The notes: generated by a model not told the origin, from the letters alone. Numbered from the stretch's first letter, positions 8,748 through 18,250 are shown. The stretch: 64,000 bases of DNA from Breznakia pachnodae (GCF_030814225.1 NZ_JAUSUR010000001.1:1178001-1242000), one strand, 5' to 3'. A program made the numbers and translations.

Positions 8748-9371
8748 TTATAACTGTAATAAATTATTTACTTCTGCTTCTCTATTTTCTAAATAACTAC
8801 TTGATAATTCTTTCAAACTAATCAAATATAAATAGTCGTAATAATTTGGCATATAAGGTAAATCCATCATTAACTTAGCAAATATATGTGCTCCTATTTC
8901 GCTTGTTCGATTTATCCTCGCATATAATTTTTTTCCTAATATTTTTGCTCTTTCAACACTATCTAACTGATTAGCAACGACTCGGTTTTTGGTCATTTCA
9001 TCATAATGAAAAAACTCATGACTCAAGTACATTTTCATAATCGTATCGAAATCCATACCAATATGTTTGGCAAGGTCATCAATTGATTTTCGATAAATAT
9101 AAACTTTATGGTTACCTGCTTTATCAAACTCAAATTGTGCTCTTAAACGAACTTTGTAGAATTCTCCATCACCTGGATCAATAACGATTTGTATATTATT
9201 TTTCTCATAAAGGTCTAAAATATCTTCACCTTTATATTCTTCATATACGTTTGTTCCTTGTTTTATTGACTCTTCAATAAAATACCGATATTTTTCTTTC
9301 GGTATTTTATCAAAGAATAAGTCTTGTTGGAGTTCTAAAAAAGCGTATAAAATATTAGAATTGTTTTCCAT
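8748..9371 (-). CDS. ImmA/IrrE-like HEXXH putative metallopeptidase
   Basis: 207 residues of an unrecognised small protein. It has a clear HEXXH site (LSHEFFHYDE, His118-Glu119-His122) and, downstream, SEIGAHIFAKLMMDLPYMP. The latter resembles the E..A..FA..LLMP pattern that supplies the third zinc ligand in the ImmA/IrrE family. There is no signal peptide or helix-turn-helix. Relatives cleave repressors or other regulators, often beside mobile-element or stress genes. Here it sits between a hydantoinase-like gene (8 bases) and a ROK kinase (21 bases) in a metabolic operon, an unusual place. A regulatory protease role is inference; non-peptidase metal chemistry is also possible. Confidence 0.65.
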   Translation of the reverse strand: MENNSNILYAFLELQQDLFFDKIPKEKYRYFIEESIKQGTNVYEEYKGEDILDLYEKNNIQIVIDPGDGEFYKVRLRAQFEFDKAGNHKVYIYRKSIDDLAKHIGMDFDTIMKMYLSHEFFHYDEMTKNRVVANQLDSVERAKILGKKLYARINRTSEIGAHIFAKLMMDLPYMPNYYDYLYLISLKELSSSYLENREAEVNNLLQL

Positions 9372-9379
9372 AATTACTC

Positions 9380-11506
9380 CTATTTGTATGCTACTGCAAT
9401 GATAGAATCATCATCTTTTAGCATCTCAGTTTCAACATCCATAATTGATAATAACTGTGTCATATTTTGCATTCCAGTTAAGTCTAACATTTTTTCTTTA
9501 TAAAACAAGAAGACTTTAGGAATTGTTGCATTGGCATCTGAGTATACTGTATTTTCATCAATAAAGGGAATGAATACATTTTCTCTTTCTTGCTTATTAA
9601 ATATTACATAATTAGTTTTTTCTCGTTTAAATCGAACAACACCTTCACGGTCAATAACTGCAACACTTCTGATTTTTGATTTAAATAAGAATTTCTTTTG
9701 TTCAGTAACTGACTCCATTAAGTACCAACGTCCTGTTTTGCAACGACATTCTACTGTTTCCAGTGGAGTGACTAATGCTTCGGATGAAATCTTTAATAAT
9801 GCATCTTCATCCAATTCAGTTGCATTCAAATCTTTGTTTCTAAACTCAGTTGAACCAGTCGCCACCGCACGTACGACATTTTTTTGTGAGTCAATTTCAA
9901 TACTTACATCAACGGTTTCTTCTTTTGCACCTGATTGTACTATTTTTTCAATAATATCTGAACGAATTTGTTTGATATCTTGTTCGGTTGGATTTGAAAT
10001 TGAACGTTCAATTTCTTCACTTACCATTGCAAGTGCAACTCCAATTGTTGAGATATATGGAGCATTTTTGGCAATCTTACATTGCATTCCCATCTTTTCG
10101 GCTAAGGCAGGAACAACAACTGCTCCACTTCCTCCACCACCAACTAAAGTGATAAATTTCTTATCAAGCTCATATTCATGGACTAATTCATCAATTAATC
10201 CAACTAACTTGTCAGTCGCAACATTTATAACTTTACGTGCTGTATCTTCTACACTCATTCCTAGATAGTCAGCTAATACTTTCCATGCCTTTTTATTATT
10301 CTCAGCATTACCATAAGCATAATCACCATCTGGAATATATCCAAGTAAGTTTGCTGCTCCTGCTAATGTATAAGAATAGTTATTGCCTTGTTCACATTTT
10401 ACAATTGCATATTCACAAGGATCGTCTTCTCTTGGTGATACAAACTCAATATCTGCAAAATTCGTAGAATCTGAGATAAAACATTCGTATTCAATTCCTG
10501 CAATGTGTGCACTTCTTGGTCCAACATCTACAATTTCTTTGTTTTTCACACGAATCATACTTCCACCTGCTACTGCTAGAGTTCTTACATCTAAAGAGCG
10601 TAAGTATGTTTTATGTCCTCCAACTTGTGCATATTTAATCATTACTTTTCCATTTTTAATAACAGAAATATCAATACTGGTTCCACCTACTTCGAAGAAG
10701 ATACCATCACTAATTTTCTCATACATTAATGCTCCAGCAACTCCTGCAGCCAAACCAGAAAGCATTGTCAGGATTGGTCTTTTTCTAACTTCATTAATAC
10801 TCATGACTCCACCATCACAACGCATAATCATTAAGTTTGATGAAATCTTTGTATCTTTTACTGCCTGTTCTGTCATATTTGCTGTTTGCATCATCTTTGG
10901 TATTAAAGAAGCATTTACAACAGCTGTTCTTGTTCTCATCTTTAACCCATATAATTGTGAAATTTCATGTCCTCCAGTTGCATATAATCCTTTTTCTTTT
11001 GCATTATCAATTACTTTTAATTCATTTTCAGGATTGTCCACACTATATGCTTCACTGGCTACAATTACTTCGCTATTCTTTTCTACTAGTAGATTAATAG
11101 TCTCACTTATCTGATCATCACTCAATGCATTTGAGTCAAGAAATTCAAATGCTGTATGAAGATATTTGTTTGGTGCCAGTTCAATCTCTTGAACATTTGT
11201 TTCTTTTTTAGCACCTCTACCATCAATTCCTGTTCCCATACCAACAACACCTACACGAGCAACATCACCTTCCAGCAATGCATTGGTTGCCTGCGTTGTA
11301 CCATGGGCAATAAAGTTTACATCTTCAGGAGCAATATTATTTTCTTCTAGTAATTGTTTAATGATCTTTACAATACCTACAGCAACTCCTTCTTTGTGGG
11401 TAGTTGGTATTTTTAACTTTGCCATTAATTCATATGTTTCATTATTGATGGCTACAGCATCTGTGAATGTTCCACCAACATCAATTCCAATTCTTACCTT
11501 ACTCAT
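9380..11506 (-). CDS. Hydantoinase/oxoprolinase (HyuA/OplA-like) ATP-dependent subunit
   Basis: About 708 residues. The start is ATG at 11506, with GGAGG 5 bases before it; an upstream in-frame TTG lies on the ribosome site itself. The N-terminal hydantoinase/oxoprolinase domain begins RIGIDVGGTFTDAV, followed by AHGTTQATNALLEG. The central domain contains GGDG-like MRCDGGVMS, LSGLAAGVAGALM, FFEVGGTSIDIS and LVGGGGSGAVVVP, all typical of the ASKHA fold of this family. Known members hydrolyse 5-oxoproline, hydantoins or carboxylate acetone with ATP, usually with a HyuB partner. No HyuB-like gene is present. Its partners here are an FAD oxidoreductase and a permease, so the substrate is likely different and unknown. 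Confidence 0.88.
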   Translation of the reverse strand: MSKVRIGIDVGGTFTDAVAINNETYELMAKLKIPTTHKEGVAVGIVKIIKQLLEENNIAPEDVNFIAHGTTQATNALLEGDVARVGVVGMGTGIDGRGAKKETNVQEIELAPNKYLHTAFEFLDSNALSDDQISETINLLVEKNSEVIVASEAYSVDNPENELKVIDNAKEKGLYATGGHEISQLYGLKMRTRTAVVNASLIPKMMQTANMTEQAVKDTKISSNLMIMRCDGGVMSINEVRKRPILTMLSGLAAGVAGALMYEKISDGIFFEVGGTSIDISVIKNGKVMIKYAQVGGHKTYLRSLDVRTLAVAGGSMIRVKNKEIVDVGPRSAHIAGIEYECFISDSTNFADIEFVSPREDDPCEYAIVKCEQGNNYSYTLAGAANLLGYIPDGDYAYGNAENNKKAWKVLADYLGMSVEDTARKVINVATDKLVGLIDELVHEYELDKKFITLVGGGGSGAVVVPALAEKMGMQCKIAKNAPYISTIGVALAMVSEEIERSISNPTEQDIKQIRSDIIEKIVQSGAKEETVDVSIEIDSQKNVVRAVATGSTEFRNKDLNATELDEDALLKISSEALVTPLETVECRCKTGRWYLMESVTEQKKFLFKSKIRSVAVIDREGVVRFKREKTNYVIFNKQERENVFIPFIDENTVYSDANATIPKVFLFYKEKMLDLTGMQNMTQLLSIMDVETEMLKDDDSIIAVAYK

Positions 11507-11521
11507 TTCAGCCTCCAACTT

Positions 11522-12940
11522 CTATATTCTTTCTATATAACTACCTTGTTCAATCAGAACTTCTTGTAGTTTATTCATCTCTATATTATTTACATCCTCT
11601 GTTTCTAACGCCATCACAGCTGCAGTCCCACATGCCTGGCCCATCGCTGTTAATGTTGGTGTTAAACGAATTGCTGCCTGTGCTTCAAAAGTTGCTGAAA
11701 CAGATCGTCCACAAACCAATAAGTTCTTGTATTCATTTGTCATCATTATTTCAAAAGGAATACTGTAGTAATCATCAAAGATACTGCGATCAAATGAGCT
11801 TGTATCATGTTCATCAAATGCTTTGTCTGATGTATGAATTGCAGTTGTTCCTTCTCCTTTTGGATTATGAATATCAATTGGATATCCTGAATGGGCAATG
11901 GTAGAAGCAAATTTCTTTCTACTAATAATATCTTGCGCATTTAGTACGTATTTCCCAATAATTTGACGCGTACTTCTCATTCCAATATTTGGTCCACTAT
12001 ATGCTATCTGAGCATTTTCAAATCCAGGAATATACTTTCTAACAAAATTATACAATTCTTCACATTGTTTTCTACCAATAATTTCGGCATCACTGATACT
12101 AAATGCATCTACTCCATTATGATCAATGATCCTTGTAGTATTCATAATGAATTCGCCAGGCGTATTAGTTTCGAAGAATAGTATATCTTCACGAGGAATT
12201 GAAATTTCACCTCTGGCTTTTGCTTCATTAAACTCTTTTTCAAATCCTACAAAGGATAATCGACTTGATGTCTTCATAACATCAATGTCGCGATTTAGTC
12301 TTGGAAACTTTTTTGGATCTTCTAATACACATTTTCTTAATCTATCTGCATCTACTCCATATAACTTTAAATTCATTGTCATTGGCTGCATTGCATTATC
12401 ACTTTCTCTACCTACTTGCATTGGAACATTACTTGCAGTTGCTATATCTGCATCTCCAGTTGCATCAATAAAGATTTTTGCTTCGTATTTATGAACTCCA
12501 CTCTTATTTGATAAATATAAGGAAGTAATCTTATCATCCTTATAGTCTACACCAATCATATAGGTATGAAACAACACCTCACAACCAGCTTCAACAATCA
12601 TTTCATCTAATACTATCTTCATTCCCTCAGCACTAAATGGTGTTACATAAGAGATAAAGTTTGTGGAATCCAGTACATGACCAGGAGAATAACCACGATC
12701 TTTCATACGTTGAATCATTTCTTCTCCCAATCCTTTAATCACCTGTTTCTCCCCAGCAAAGAAAGTCATCATTGGACCTACACCACATGCTGTTAGGTTT
12801 CCACCAAAGTATCCATATTGGTCAAATATTAATACTTTTGCACCGTTTCTTGCTGCTGCGATTGCTGACATAGCACCAGCAATTCCACCACCTGCAACAA
12901 TTACATCATATTCATTTTTATTCTCATTAATCTCAAACAT
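11522..12940 (-). CDS. FAD-dependent oxidoreductase (FAD_oxidored family)
   Basis: About 472 residues. The start at 12940 is chosen for the AGAGGA site 7 bases upstream; the longer frame to 12991 runs through a hairpin. The Rossmann motif DVIVAGGGIAGAMSAIAAAR binds FAD, and the next conserved stretch is YGYFGGNLTACGVGPMM. A second FAD contact is FIDATGDADIA. The C-terminal part has NLLVCGRSVSATFEAQAAIR and GQACGTAAVMA. Family members of this type oxidise or isomerise sugar-acid-like compounds in poorly known catabolic operons. It follows the transporter and precedes the oxoprolinase-like ATPase by 15 bases, so the two probably act in sequence on the imported compound. Confidence 0.88.
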   Translation of the reverse strand: MFEINENKNEYDVIVAGGGIAGAMSAIAAARNGAKVLIFDQYGYFGGNLTACGVGPMMTFFAGEKQVIKGLGEEMIQRMKDRGYSPGHVLDSTNFISYVTPFSAEGMKIVLDEMIVEAGCEVLFHTYMIGVDYKDDKITSLYLSNKSGVHKYEAKIFIDATGDADIATASNVPMQVGRESDNAMQPMTMNLKLYGVDADRLRKCVLEDPKKFPRLNRDIDVMKTSSRLSFVGFEKEFNEAKARGEISIPREDILFFETNTPGEFIMNTTRIIDHNGVDAFSISDAEIIGRKQCEELYNFVRKYIPGFENAQIAYSGPNIGMRSTRQIIGKYVLNAQDIISRKKFASTIAHSGYPIDIHNPKGEGTTAIHTSDKAFDEHDTSSFDRSIFDDYYSIPFEIMMTNEYKNLLVCGRSVSATFEAQAAIRLTPTLTAMGQACGTAAVMALETEDVNNIEMNKLQEVLIEQGSYIERI

Positions 12941-12968
12941 ATGATTCCTCTTTCCATAATATAAAGGA

Positions 12969-12989
12969 GGAGAAGTCATTGACTTCTCC
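12969..12989 (-). other. Intercistronic inverted repeat
   Basis: GGAGAAGTCA and TGACTTCTCC are perfectly complementary around one central base, so an 8-bp stem with a 5-base loop can form between the transporter and oxidoreductase genes. TCCTTTATATT follows rather than a U-run, so mRNA processing, stabilisation or partial attenuation is more likely than full termination. Confidence 0.5.
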
Positions 12990-13007
12990 AACCCTTGACT
13001 TTCTTAT

Positions 13008-14294
13008 TTAATATACAACCATTGCAGCGACAACTAATCCAAGGATTGTTGAAACTACTAACCATAATAATGTTTTCTTTAAGATTTCATTAACGTCTAC
13101 TTTAACAAAATCTGCTACCCAAACATTTTGAGAGTTTGTAGGATCACAAACTGCTTGTACATTACTATCCAAACGTAATGCAACCATTGCGGCAATTGGA
13201 TTCATTCCAGCTGCTGCTAATAAAGCGATAATTCCACTTCCCAGTCCCCAAACATTTAATGGACCACGATAAATCGCAAGTGGAGATAACAAACCAAATA
13301 CTAATACATACATAATTGGGTTTGTAGGAATTAATGCATTGATTACTGGTTGTAGGATTGTTGCAACTTCCGGCGCCATTACCGCATTTAACAACATTCC
13401 AATTCCAATCATTAATGCCATCGCTCCTGCAACTTCTTGTATTCCTTCCACGAATGCACTACTGCAGACATGAATTGGATTCTTAGGAGTACTCAATATT
13501 AATGTAATAATGATACCTGCAATTACAGATGGTACTAAAGGTACTTTCAATATAAATACTAATAATACTGGTAAGATTGGCGAAACAAGTGCAATTGTAC
13601 GAACGTTTCTTTCACTCATTGATGAAGATGCATTTGGCATCATCCATGCTTTTCTTGTCTTTCCCTCAAATTTAATAAAGTAAACAATCATTGCTACTGC
13701 TACTGCAATTAATGGAATTCCACATAACCATGAATAACCAGTAACTGTATCTAATGGCAATCCAAGTACATCAATGTATACCCCTAAAGTACCAACTGAG
13801 AACGTAACTCCAATACCATTTGATAATAATAGTACGATTCCACTCACAAGTGGTGATACCCCAGCACTAATCATAATTGGAATAATGATTGTCCCTACCA
13901 AGATAACCATTCCAAGTCCATTACTTGCTGCAAATATAATTGAACATACTGCTAAGAATGCTAACGCAATTGGTAGAGGTCGATCCCCTGCTAACTCTGC
14001 TGCTTTCTTAATAATTGTTTTGGTTACTCCTACTTTACTTAGGACCTTACCAAACCATGATCCAAATACTAGTCCTGCTATTGCTGTAGACATTCTCATT
14101 GCTCCAGCTTCCAGAACATTTGCTGTTACACTAAATGTTTCAGGATCATCTGACATTAATGGGATACCTGCAATAACTGCAATTAGAATTGCCATAACTG
14201 GTAAAGCCAAGATTGTTGGAAGTTTCCTTGCCATCATTAGACCAACCATTACAACAAACGTTAATAAAATTAAAACCAACTGTAATGTTTCCAT
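13008..14294 (-). CDS. Ion-transporter-superfamily permease (GntP/CitMHS-like)
   Basis: 428 residues with about eleven to twelve hydrophobic segments. Amphipathic hairpin motifs are typical of the ion transporter superfamily (SNGIGVTFSVGTLGVYID, and DSNVQAVCDPTNSQN near the end). Such carriers take up carboxylates or gluconate-like acids in symport with ions. It is the first gene of the operon, directly behind the promoter at 14344..14397, with AAAGGAGAG 7 bases before the ATG. Co-expression with an FAD oxidoreductase and an oxoprolinase-like ATPase suggests an acidic or amide-bearing organic substrate; a PTS is not involved here. The precise family was not settled by eye. Confidence 0.78.
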   Translation of the reverse strand: METLQLVLILLTFVVMVGLMMARKLPTILALPVMAILIAVIAGIPLMSDDPETFSVTANVLEAGAMRMSTAIAGLVFGSWFGKVLSKVGVTKTIIKKAAELAGDRPLPIALAFLAVCSIIFAASNGLGMVILVGTIIIPIMISAGVSPLVSGIVLLLSNGIGVTFSVGTLGVYIDVLGLPLDTVTGYSWLCGIPLIAVAVAMIVYFIKFEGKTRKAWMMPNASSSMSERNVRTIALVSPILPVLLVFILKVPLVPSVIAGIIITLILSTPKNPIHVCSSAFVEGIQEVAGAMALMIGIGMLLNAVMAPEVATILQPVINALIPTNPIMYVLVFGLLSPLAIYRGPLNVWGLGSGIIALLAAAGMNPIAAMVALRLDSNVQAVCDPTNSQNVWVADFVKVDVNEILKKTLLWLVVSTILGLVVAAMVVY

Positions 14295-14343
14295 TATTCT
14301 CTCCTTTTATTTATTACTTGATTGGACAACTGTAAAGATCGTC

Positions 14344-14397
14344 CTTTGGTAGCGCTATCATAATTCTATATTACTTATATTTTCAAAAACTGTCAAG
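14344..14397 (-). promoter_or_regulatory. Promoter/operator block of the transporter operon, copy 1
   Basis: On the minus strand TTGACA (14396..14391), a 17-base spacer GTTTTTGAAAATATAAG and TAATAT (14373..14368) form a promoter. TGATAGCGCTACCA (14360..14347), a catabolite-response-like pseudo-palindrome, overlaps the expected start point. The whole block recurs with identical spacing at 18494..18547. The spacer motif also occurs in front of the RpiR gene, so it is the likely RpiR site; this assignment is inference. Confidence 0.8.
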
Positions 14398-14483
14398 ATA
14401 TTTGTATATTTTTTTCATTAAAATGATTTTGATTGACATAAAATTGCATTTTTTGTCAATTTATGACTATTTTTTTCTTATTT

Positions 14484-14564
14484 TTGATAGTTTTTGAAAA
14501 TATAATTCTTAAAATGTGAATGATTTCGTAAAAATCTACCATTTTCGCTAATATATGGTATAAT
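14484..14564 (+). promoter_or_regulatory. Promoter region of the RpiR regulator gene
   Basis: TTGATA followed by GTTTTTGAAAATATAA (14484..14505) repeats the spacer motif of the two minus-strand promoters, in the same position relative to a -35-like hexamer. A better -10 with TG extension, TGGTATAAT, lies at 14556..14564. The inverted repeat TACCAT/ATGGTA (14537..14560) flanks it. Autoregulation by the RpiR protein is likely but not shown. Confidence 0.55.
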
Positions 14565-14589
14565 TTTGTAGATATAGAGAGGTGATACA

Positions 14590-15447
14590 ATGGCATCTAC
14601 AGTAATAATGAAAATAATGTCTTTACAGTCTAGCTTCACTTCAAGTGAAAATGAGATTAGTCAATTCGTTATGAAAAACCAAGATACCGTTATAACTAAT
14701 ACAATTACAACTTTAGCAAAAAAGATTGGCACATCGGAAGCAAGCATTAATCGTTTCTGCAAGAAAATAGGATTCAAAGGATTTAACAGTTTCAAGATTG
14801 CTTTAGCTCAAAGCCAATTCCAAGATGAATCACTTGGGATCAATGATCCTACAAAAGAATCAAATACACTGGATTCATTGTCGTATGATTATCGTCAAAT
14901 CATTTCACATACAAGTGCGATGATTGATTTAGAAGCATTAGCAACTTGTGCTGAATATATGACATCAACAAATAGAATTCATATATTTTCTGCAATCAAT
15001 ACGGAATCAGTTGCTAGAGAGTTTTCTTTCAAACTGAAACTAGTTGGTATTGATGCTGATGTTCACTGTGATAGTATTGATATTCAATTATGTCTATCAT
15101 CACTCAGTGAAGATGATTTACTAATTGCGATTGTTCCTTCTATCCTAAACAAGGACATCTATCCAGCATTAACTTCTGCCAAAGAAAAAAATGCAAAGGT
15201 AGTCTTAATTAGTAGTACAGACTCAACAAAATTCAACGATATCATTGATGTTAAGTTTATTACTCCTGATCGATTGATTTCTAAATATTCAAATTCAATT
15301 TCAAATACATTAATGTATTTATTTGTTTGTGATTCAATATTTGAAACCCTACTACGTAATGATAAAACATTGCGTCAGAAGAAACTAAATTCTGAATCCA
15401 TTATTAATTCTAACCAGTCAATTGATTCATACTATATGAATTTCTAA
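14590..15447 (+). CDS. RpiR/MurR-family transcriptional regulator
   Basis: 285 residues. The N-terminal RpiR helix-turn-helix domain (about 1-77: SENEISQFVMKNQDTVITNT, TSEASINRFCKKIGFKGFNSFKIAL) precedes a SIS sugar-isomerase-like domain (about 110-250) that binds phosphosugars in this family. GAGGTGAT lies just before the ATG. It is divergent from the transporter operon and convergent with the secreted glycosidase-like gene, and both of these share a promoter block with a common motif. It is therefore the most likely regulator of both. The SIS domain suggests that the inducer is a phosphorylated sugar, perhaps the ROK kinase product. Confidence 0.92.
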   Translation: MASTVIMKIMSLQSSFTSSENEISQFVMKNQDTVITNTITTLAKKIGTSEASINRFCKKIGFKGFNSFKIALAQSQFQDESLGINDPTKESNTLDSLSYDYRQIISHTSAMIDLEALATCAEYMTSTNRIHIFSAINTESVAREFSFKLKLVGIDADVHCDSIDIQLCLSSLSEDDLLIAIVPSILNKDIYPALTSAKEKNAKVVLISSTDSTKFNDIIDVKFITPDRLISKYSNSISNTLMYLFVCDSIFETLLRNDKTLRQKKLNSESIINSNQSIDSYYMNF

Positions 15448-15451
15448 AATT

Positions 15452-15476
15452 AAAACGTGGTCACCCACGTTTTTTG
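15452..15476 (+). terminator. Bidirectional terminator between convergent genes
   Basis: AAAACGTGG, loop TCAC, CCACGTTTT, then T-run to 15475. It sits between the stop codons of the RpiR gene (plus) and the secreted protein (minus). It has A/T tracts on both sides, so it can serve both strands. Confidence 0.85.
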
Positions 15477-15477
15477 T

Positions 15478-18240
15478 TTACTTACTTTTTGCTTTTTTTC
15501 TAATTATACTGAATCCAACCAAAGAACTCATTGTAAGAATCATCAAATATAACTGTACATTTGTTGTATCTCCAGAGTTCACTCCACTAGCTGTGCTAGG
15601 TTTTTGAGTTGTACTTGTACTTCCTCCATTTGTGTTTGATCCATTATTTCCATTTGAACCATCGTTAGGCTCAGTTCCTGGATTAGGGTCTGGGTCTGGA
15701 GTTTGTTGATTCCCATCATCTTTTTTTGTTACTTTTACATTTATTTTAATTGTCTTTGTATTATCATTATCAATTACACCAACTGCTTTATATTCTCCTG
15801 GTTTATTAAAGTCAACGGTACTGTAATCCCAGCCTGTAATTGCTAATTCTTTTTCACTTCCATCTGAATACAAGGCGATTACCGTTTTAGGTAGTAATGC
15901 AAAAGCTTTTTCTGGAGTAGTACCTTCTTCCACTGTAATACTTAGTTCCTTTAGTTTTGTCTCCACAAAAACAACATCTTCTTTTTCAATTTCAAACACT
16001 GCTTTTATATCCAAATCACCCTGAACATCATTTAAAACCAGATGTTCATTTGTTACATCTGAAAGATACTCTACTCCATTAACCGTAATTGATGTCAATT
16101 CATACCCTTCTTTGGCTTTTACATCTACATCTACTCTTGCGCCAATATAAGCTGTTGCTGAAGAAAGTGTTATTGTCCCTTCACCATCTACTGTTTTTGT
16201 GACTTTATATTCTCCTGCTTCTTTTGCATGCAAAATATTGTTACGTAATCGCAATCCACCTTCATAGAACATATGCCAGCAGTCGTCATCGTCTTGCAGA
16301 AATACTGCAGCACCTGCTCTACCTAAATCTGAACCTCCAGGCACTGAATCATATAATGGTCCCCAGTGAATTTGTTGATCAAAGTTTTCACCTACTTCTA
16401 CTACCATCACATCACCGTTTGATCCATGAGTTAATAAGAACCAGCGATCTTGCCAATTCATCAGGAATGGTCCTGAAAGGTTCGCTCCTGACATTCCACC
16501 ATTTGTTCCAGGTCCATTAAATCCTGCACTACTGTAATCAATCCACTCAGGTGCCAATAATGGATCTGCAAGTGGTGTGGTTACTGCTGTCCAATCTTTC
16601 CCATCTTTAGAATGTGCCCAGTATATTTTTCTTACATTTGCATTGTCATTAATCATTAATAACATTACATATTTATTTCCTAATCCATCTATTTCATGCT
16701 CATATACACGTGCGTAACTAGCTTCATTTCCCTTTGCATTAAAATCTTTTGCACTCACTGCAATATCACCATAGGTCCAATTGATTAAATCAGGACTTGT
16801 TGCATAACGAGTTACCGTATTATTTCCATGGAAATACATAAAGAATAAACCTTCATCTTCATTGTACATAACATCTGATGATGAAACATGTGGTACATCT
16901 TTATAATAGTATCCACCTTCTCCATCAGCCCAAGAGTTTTCAATAAATGGATTATCTTCGTAATCAACCCATGGACCATCCAAACTTTGTGATGTCATAA
17001 GCATAATTCCACCTGGATCATTGTGAGGTGCATAGAATAAATAGTAGCGATAAGGATTTCCTTCACTATCCACTAGATTATTTTCTTTCACTAGCGGTGT
17101 TTCATGTGTATCAATAATACTTGGAAAGTTCCACTCTGAAGGAGTTACATTAGGATTTAAATCACTTTTGTAGGTATGGTCTTCAGGTACTACTGGTTCA
17201 TCTGCATATGCAAACTTTGGAAATGTAGGAGCACCTTCTTCATTTACCACAAAGAAATAATCAGAAATAAAGGATGTTCCTTCATAGCTAATTTTTAATT
17301 TATACTTTCCTGATGCTAAATCTTCTGGCACTAATATCGTATGTTCTGTATTATCACCAGTAGATGTAATCTCTTGTGGTGTAAAACTACTTACTTCTGT
17401 TTCATTCTTATCTAACATTGAAATTTGATATTTACTTCCTGACTTTATCGCTAAAGAATGAGCAGTAAAATTCAGTGCAGTACTTTGATTCATCACTACA
17501 TAAGTATTTCCAAGAGTTACATCAGTAATCTCAGGATCAACATTTGCTTTTACTTTTGTAGTTCTTACATCTAAAGAACTTGTACTACCATTGTCATGAC
17601 CCATACGAATCAAGTCTCCACCTTTCATTTGTGGAGCTTCTAAATCTGATAATTTCTTTTCACCATTTACATAAAAATCAAATTTACGATTTTCATCTGC
17701 ATCTCTTTCTTTAATTACAAACTTATATGTATTCCATTTACTAACATCTAATTCTATTTTATGTTGTCCAGATTTACTATAAACCACTATATGCGCTGCA
17801 TCATCTGCAGTTTCATTCTTTAATATAACTTTAGCGATTCTTCCACCAGCATCTGTCGTACCAGAAGCACGGATTGAAATCTCGTTAGCCTCAAAATCTG
17901 TTGGTTCAGCTATTCTTGCTTCTACCTCAACTGCGATATCATCTTCCGTTGGAAATTTTAAATTCGTTGGCGAAACCAAGAAATAATATCTAGATTTTGA
18001 TAAGTTAGCTTCTGTCACTTCACCAGTTGTTGCAATATTAATATAATCAGAGTTTTGGGTAATCTCATTTTTCACATCGTTCCCACCACTTGATATTCTC
18101 CAATTATCATAATCCGTAAATACTTTATCCATTACATTCCATTCTTCGCTATCCTCAGCCACTATAGATTGAATGCTACCAGCAAATGATACCAAACAAA
18201 AAGATAGTACAAGAATAATGTTAGTTATTTTTCTTTTCAT
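15478..18240 (-). CDS. Secreted, wall-anchored beta-propeller glycoside-hydrolase-like protein
   Basis: 920 residues. A signal peptide (about 1-28) is followed by a concanavalin-like jelly-roll region (about 35-235) that may bind glycan, then a linker Ig-like part. A five-bladed-propeller-type region (about 350-690) resembles GH43/GH32 enzymes: repeated blades with YYLFYAPHNDPGGIML, SSDVMYNEDEGLFFMYFHG, YARVYEHE and WHMFYEGG. Next come a bacterial repeat module (about 690-770) and a Big_4-type Ig domain (about 770-850). The tail has a Pro/Asn/Ser linker, VNSGDTT, a hydrophobic segment and KKAKSK. Catalytic residues cannot be assigned by eye. Its promoter copies that of the transporter operon, so it probably releases that operon's substrate outside the cell. 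Confidence 0.82.
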   Translation of the reverse strand: MKRKITNIILVLSFCLVSFAGSIQSIVAEDSEEWNVMDKVFTDYDNWRISSGGNDVKNEITQNSDYINIATTGEVTEANLSKSRYYFLVSPTNLKFPTEDDIAVEVEARIAEPTDFEANEISIRASGTTDAGGRIAKVILKNETADDAAHIVVYSKSGQHKIELDVSKWNTYKFVIKERDADENRKFDFYVNGEKKLSDLEAPQMKGGDLIRMGHDNGSTSSLDVRTTKVKANVDPEITDVTLGNTYVVMNQSTALNFTAHSLAIKSGSKYQISMLDKNETEVSSFTPQEITSTGDNTEHTILVPEDLASGKYKLKISYEGTSFISDYFFVVNEEGAPTFPKFAYADEPVVPEDHTYKSDLNPNVTPSEWNFPSIIDTHETPLVKENNLVDSEGNPYRYYLFYAPHNDPGGIMLMTSQSLDGPWVDYEDNPFIENSWADGEGGYYYKDVPHVSSSDVMYNEDEGLFFMYFHGNNTVTRYATSPDLINWTYGDIAVSAKDFNAKGNEASYARVYEHEIDGLGNKYVMLLMINDNANVRKIYWAHSKDGKDWTAVTTPLADPLLAPEWIDYSSAGFNGPGTNGGMSGANLSGPFLMNWQDRWFLLTHGSNGDVMVVEVGENFDQQIHWGPLYDSVPGGSDLGRAGAAVFLQDDDDCWHMFYEGGLRLRNNILHAKEAGEYKVTKTVDGEGTITLSSATAYIGARVDVDVKAKEGYELTSITVNGVEYLSDVTNEHLVLNDVQGDLDIKAVFEIEKEDVVFVETKLKELSITVEEGTTPEKAFALLPKTVIALYSDGSEKELAITGWDYSTVDFNKPGEYKAVGVIDNDNTKTIKINVKVTKKDDGNQQTPDPDPNPGTEPNDGSNGNNGSNTNGGSTSTTQKPSTASGVNSGDTTNVQLYLMILTMSSLVGFSIIRKKAKSK

Positions 18241-18250
18241 TTTTATGTCA

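Noticed and set aside
10383..11114. Open frame of 243 codons on the plus strand inside the oxoprolinase-like gene
   Set aside because: It lies fully antisense to a well-supported gene, has no ribosome site, and its Ser/Thr/Leu-rich composition is what the mirror of that coding frame gives.
13774..14352. Plus-strand open frame of 192 codons opposite the transporter gene
   Set aside because: Antisense shadow of a membrane-protein gene; it also runs through the mapped minus-strand promoter.
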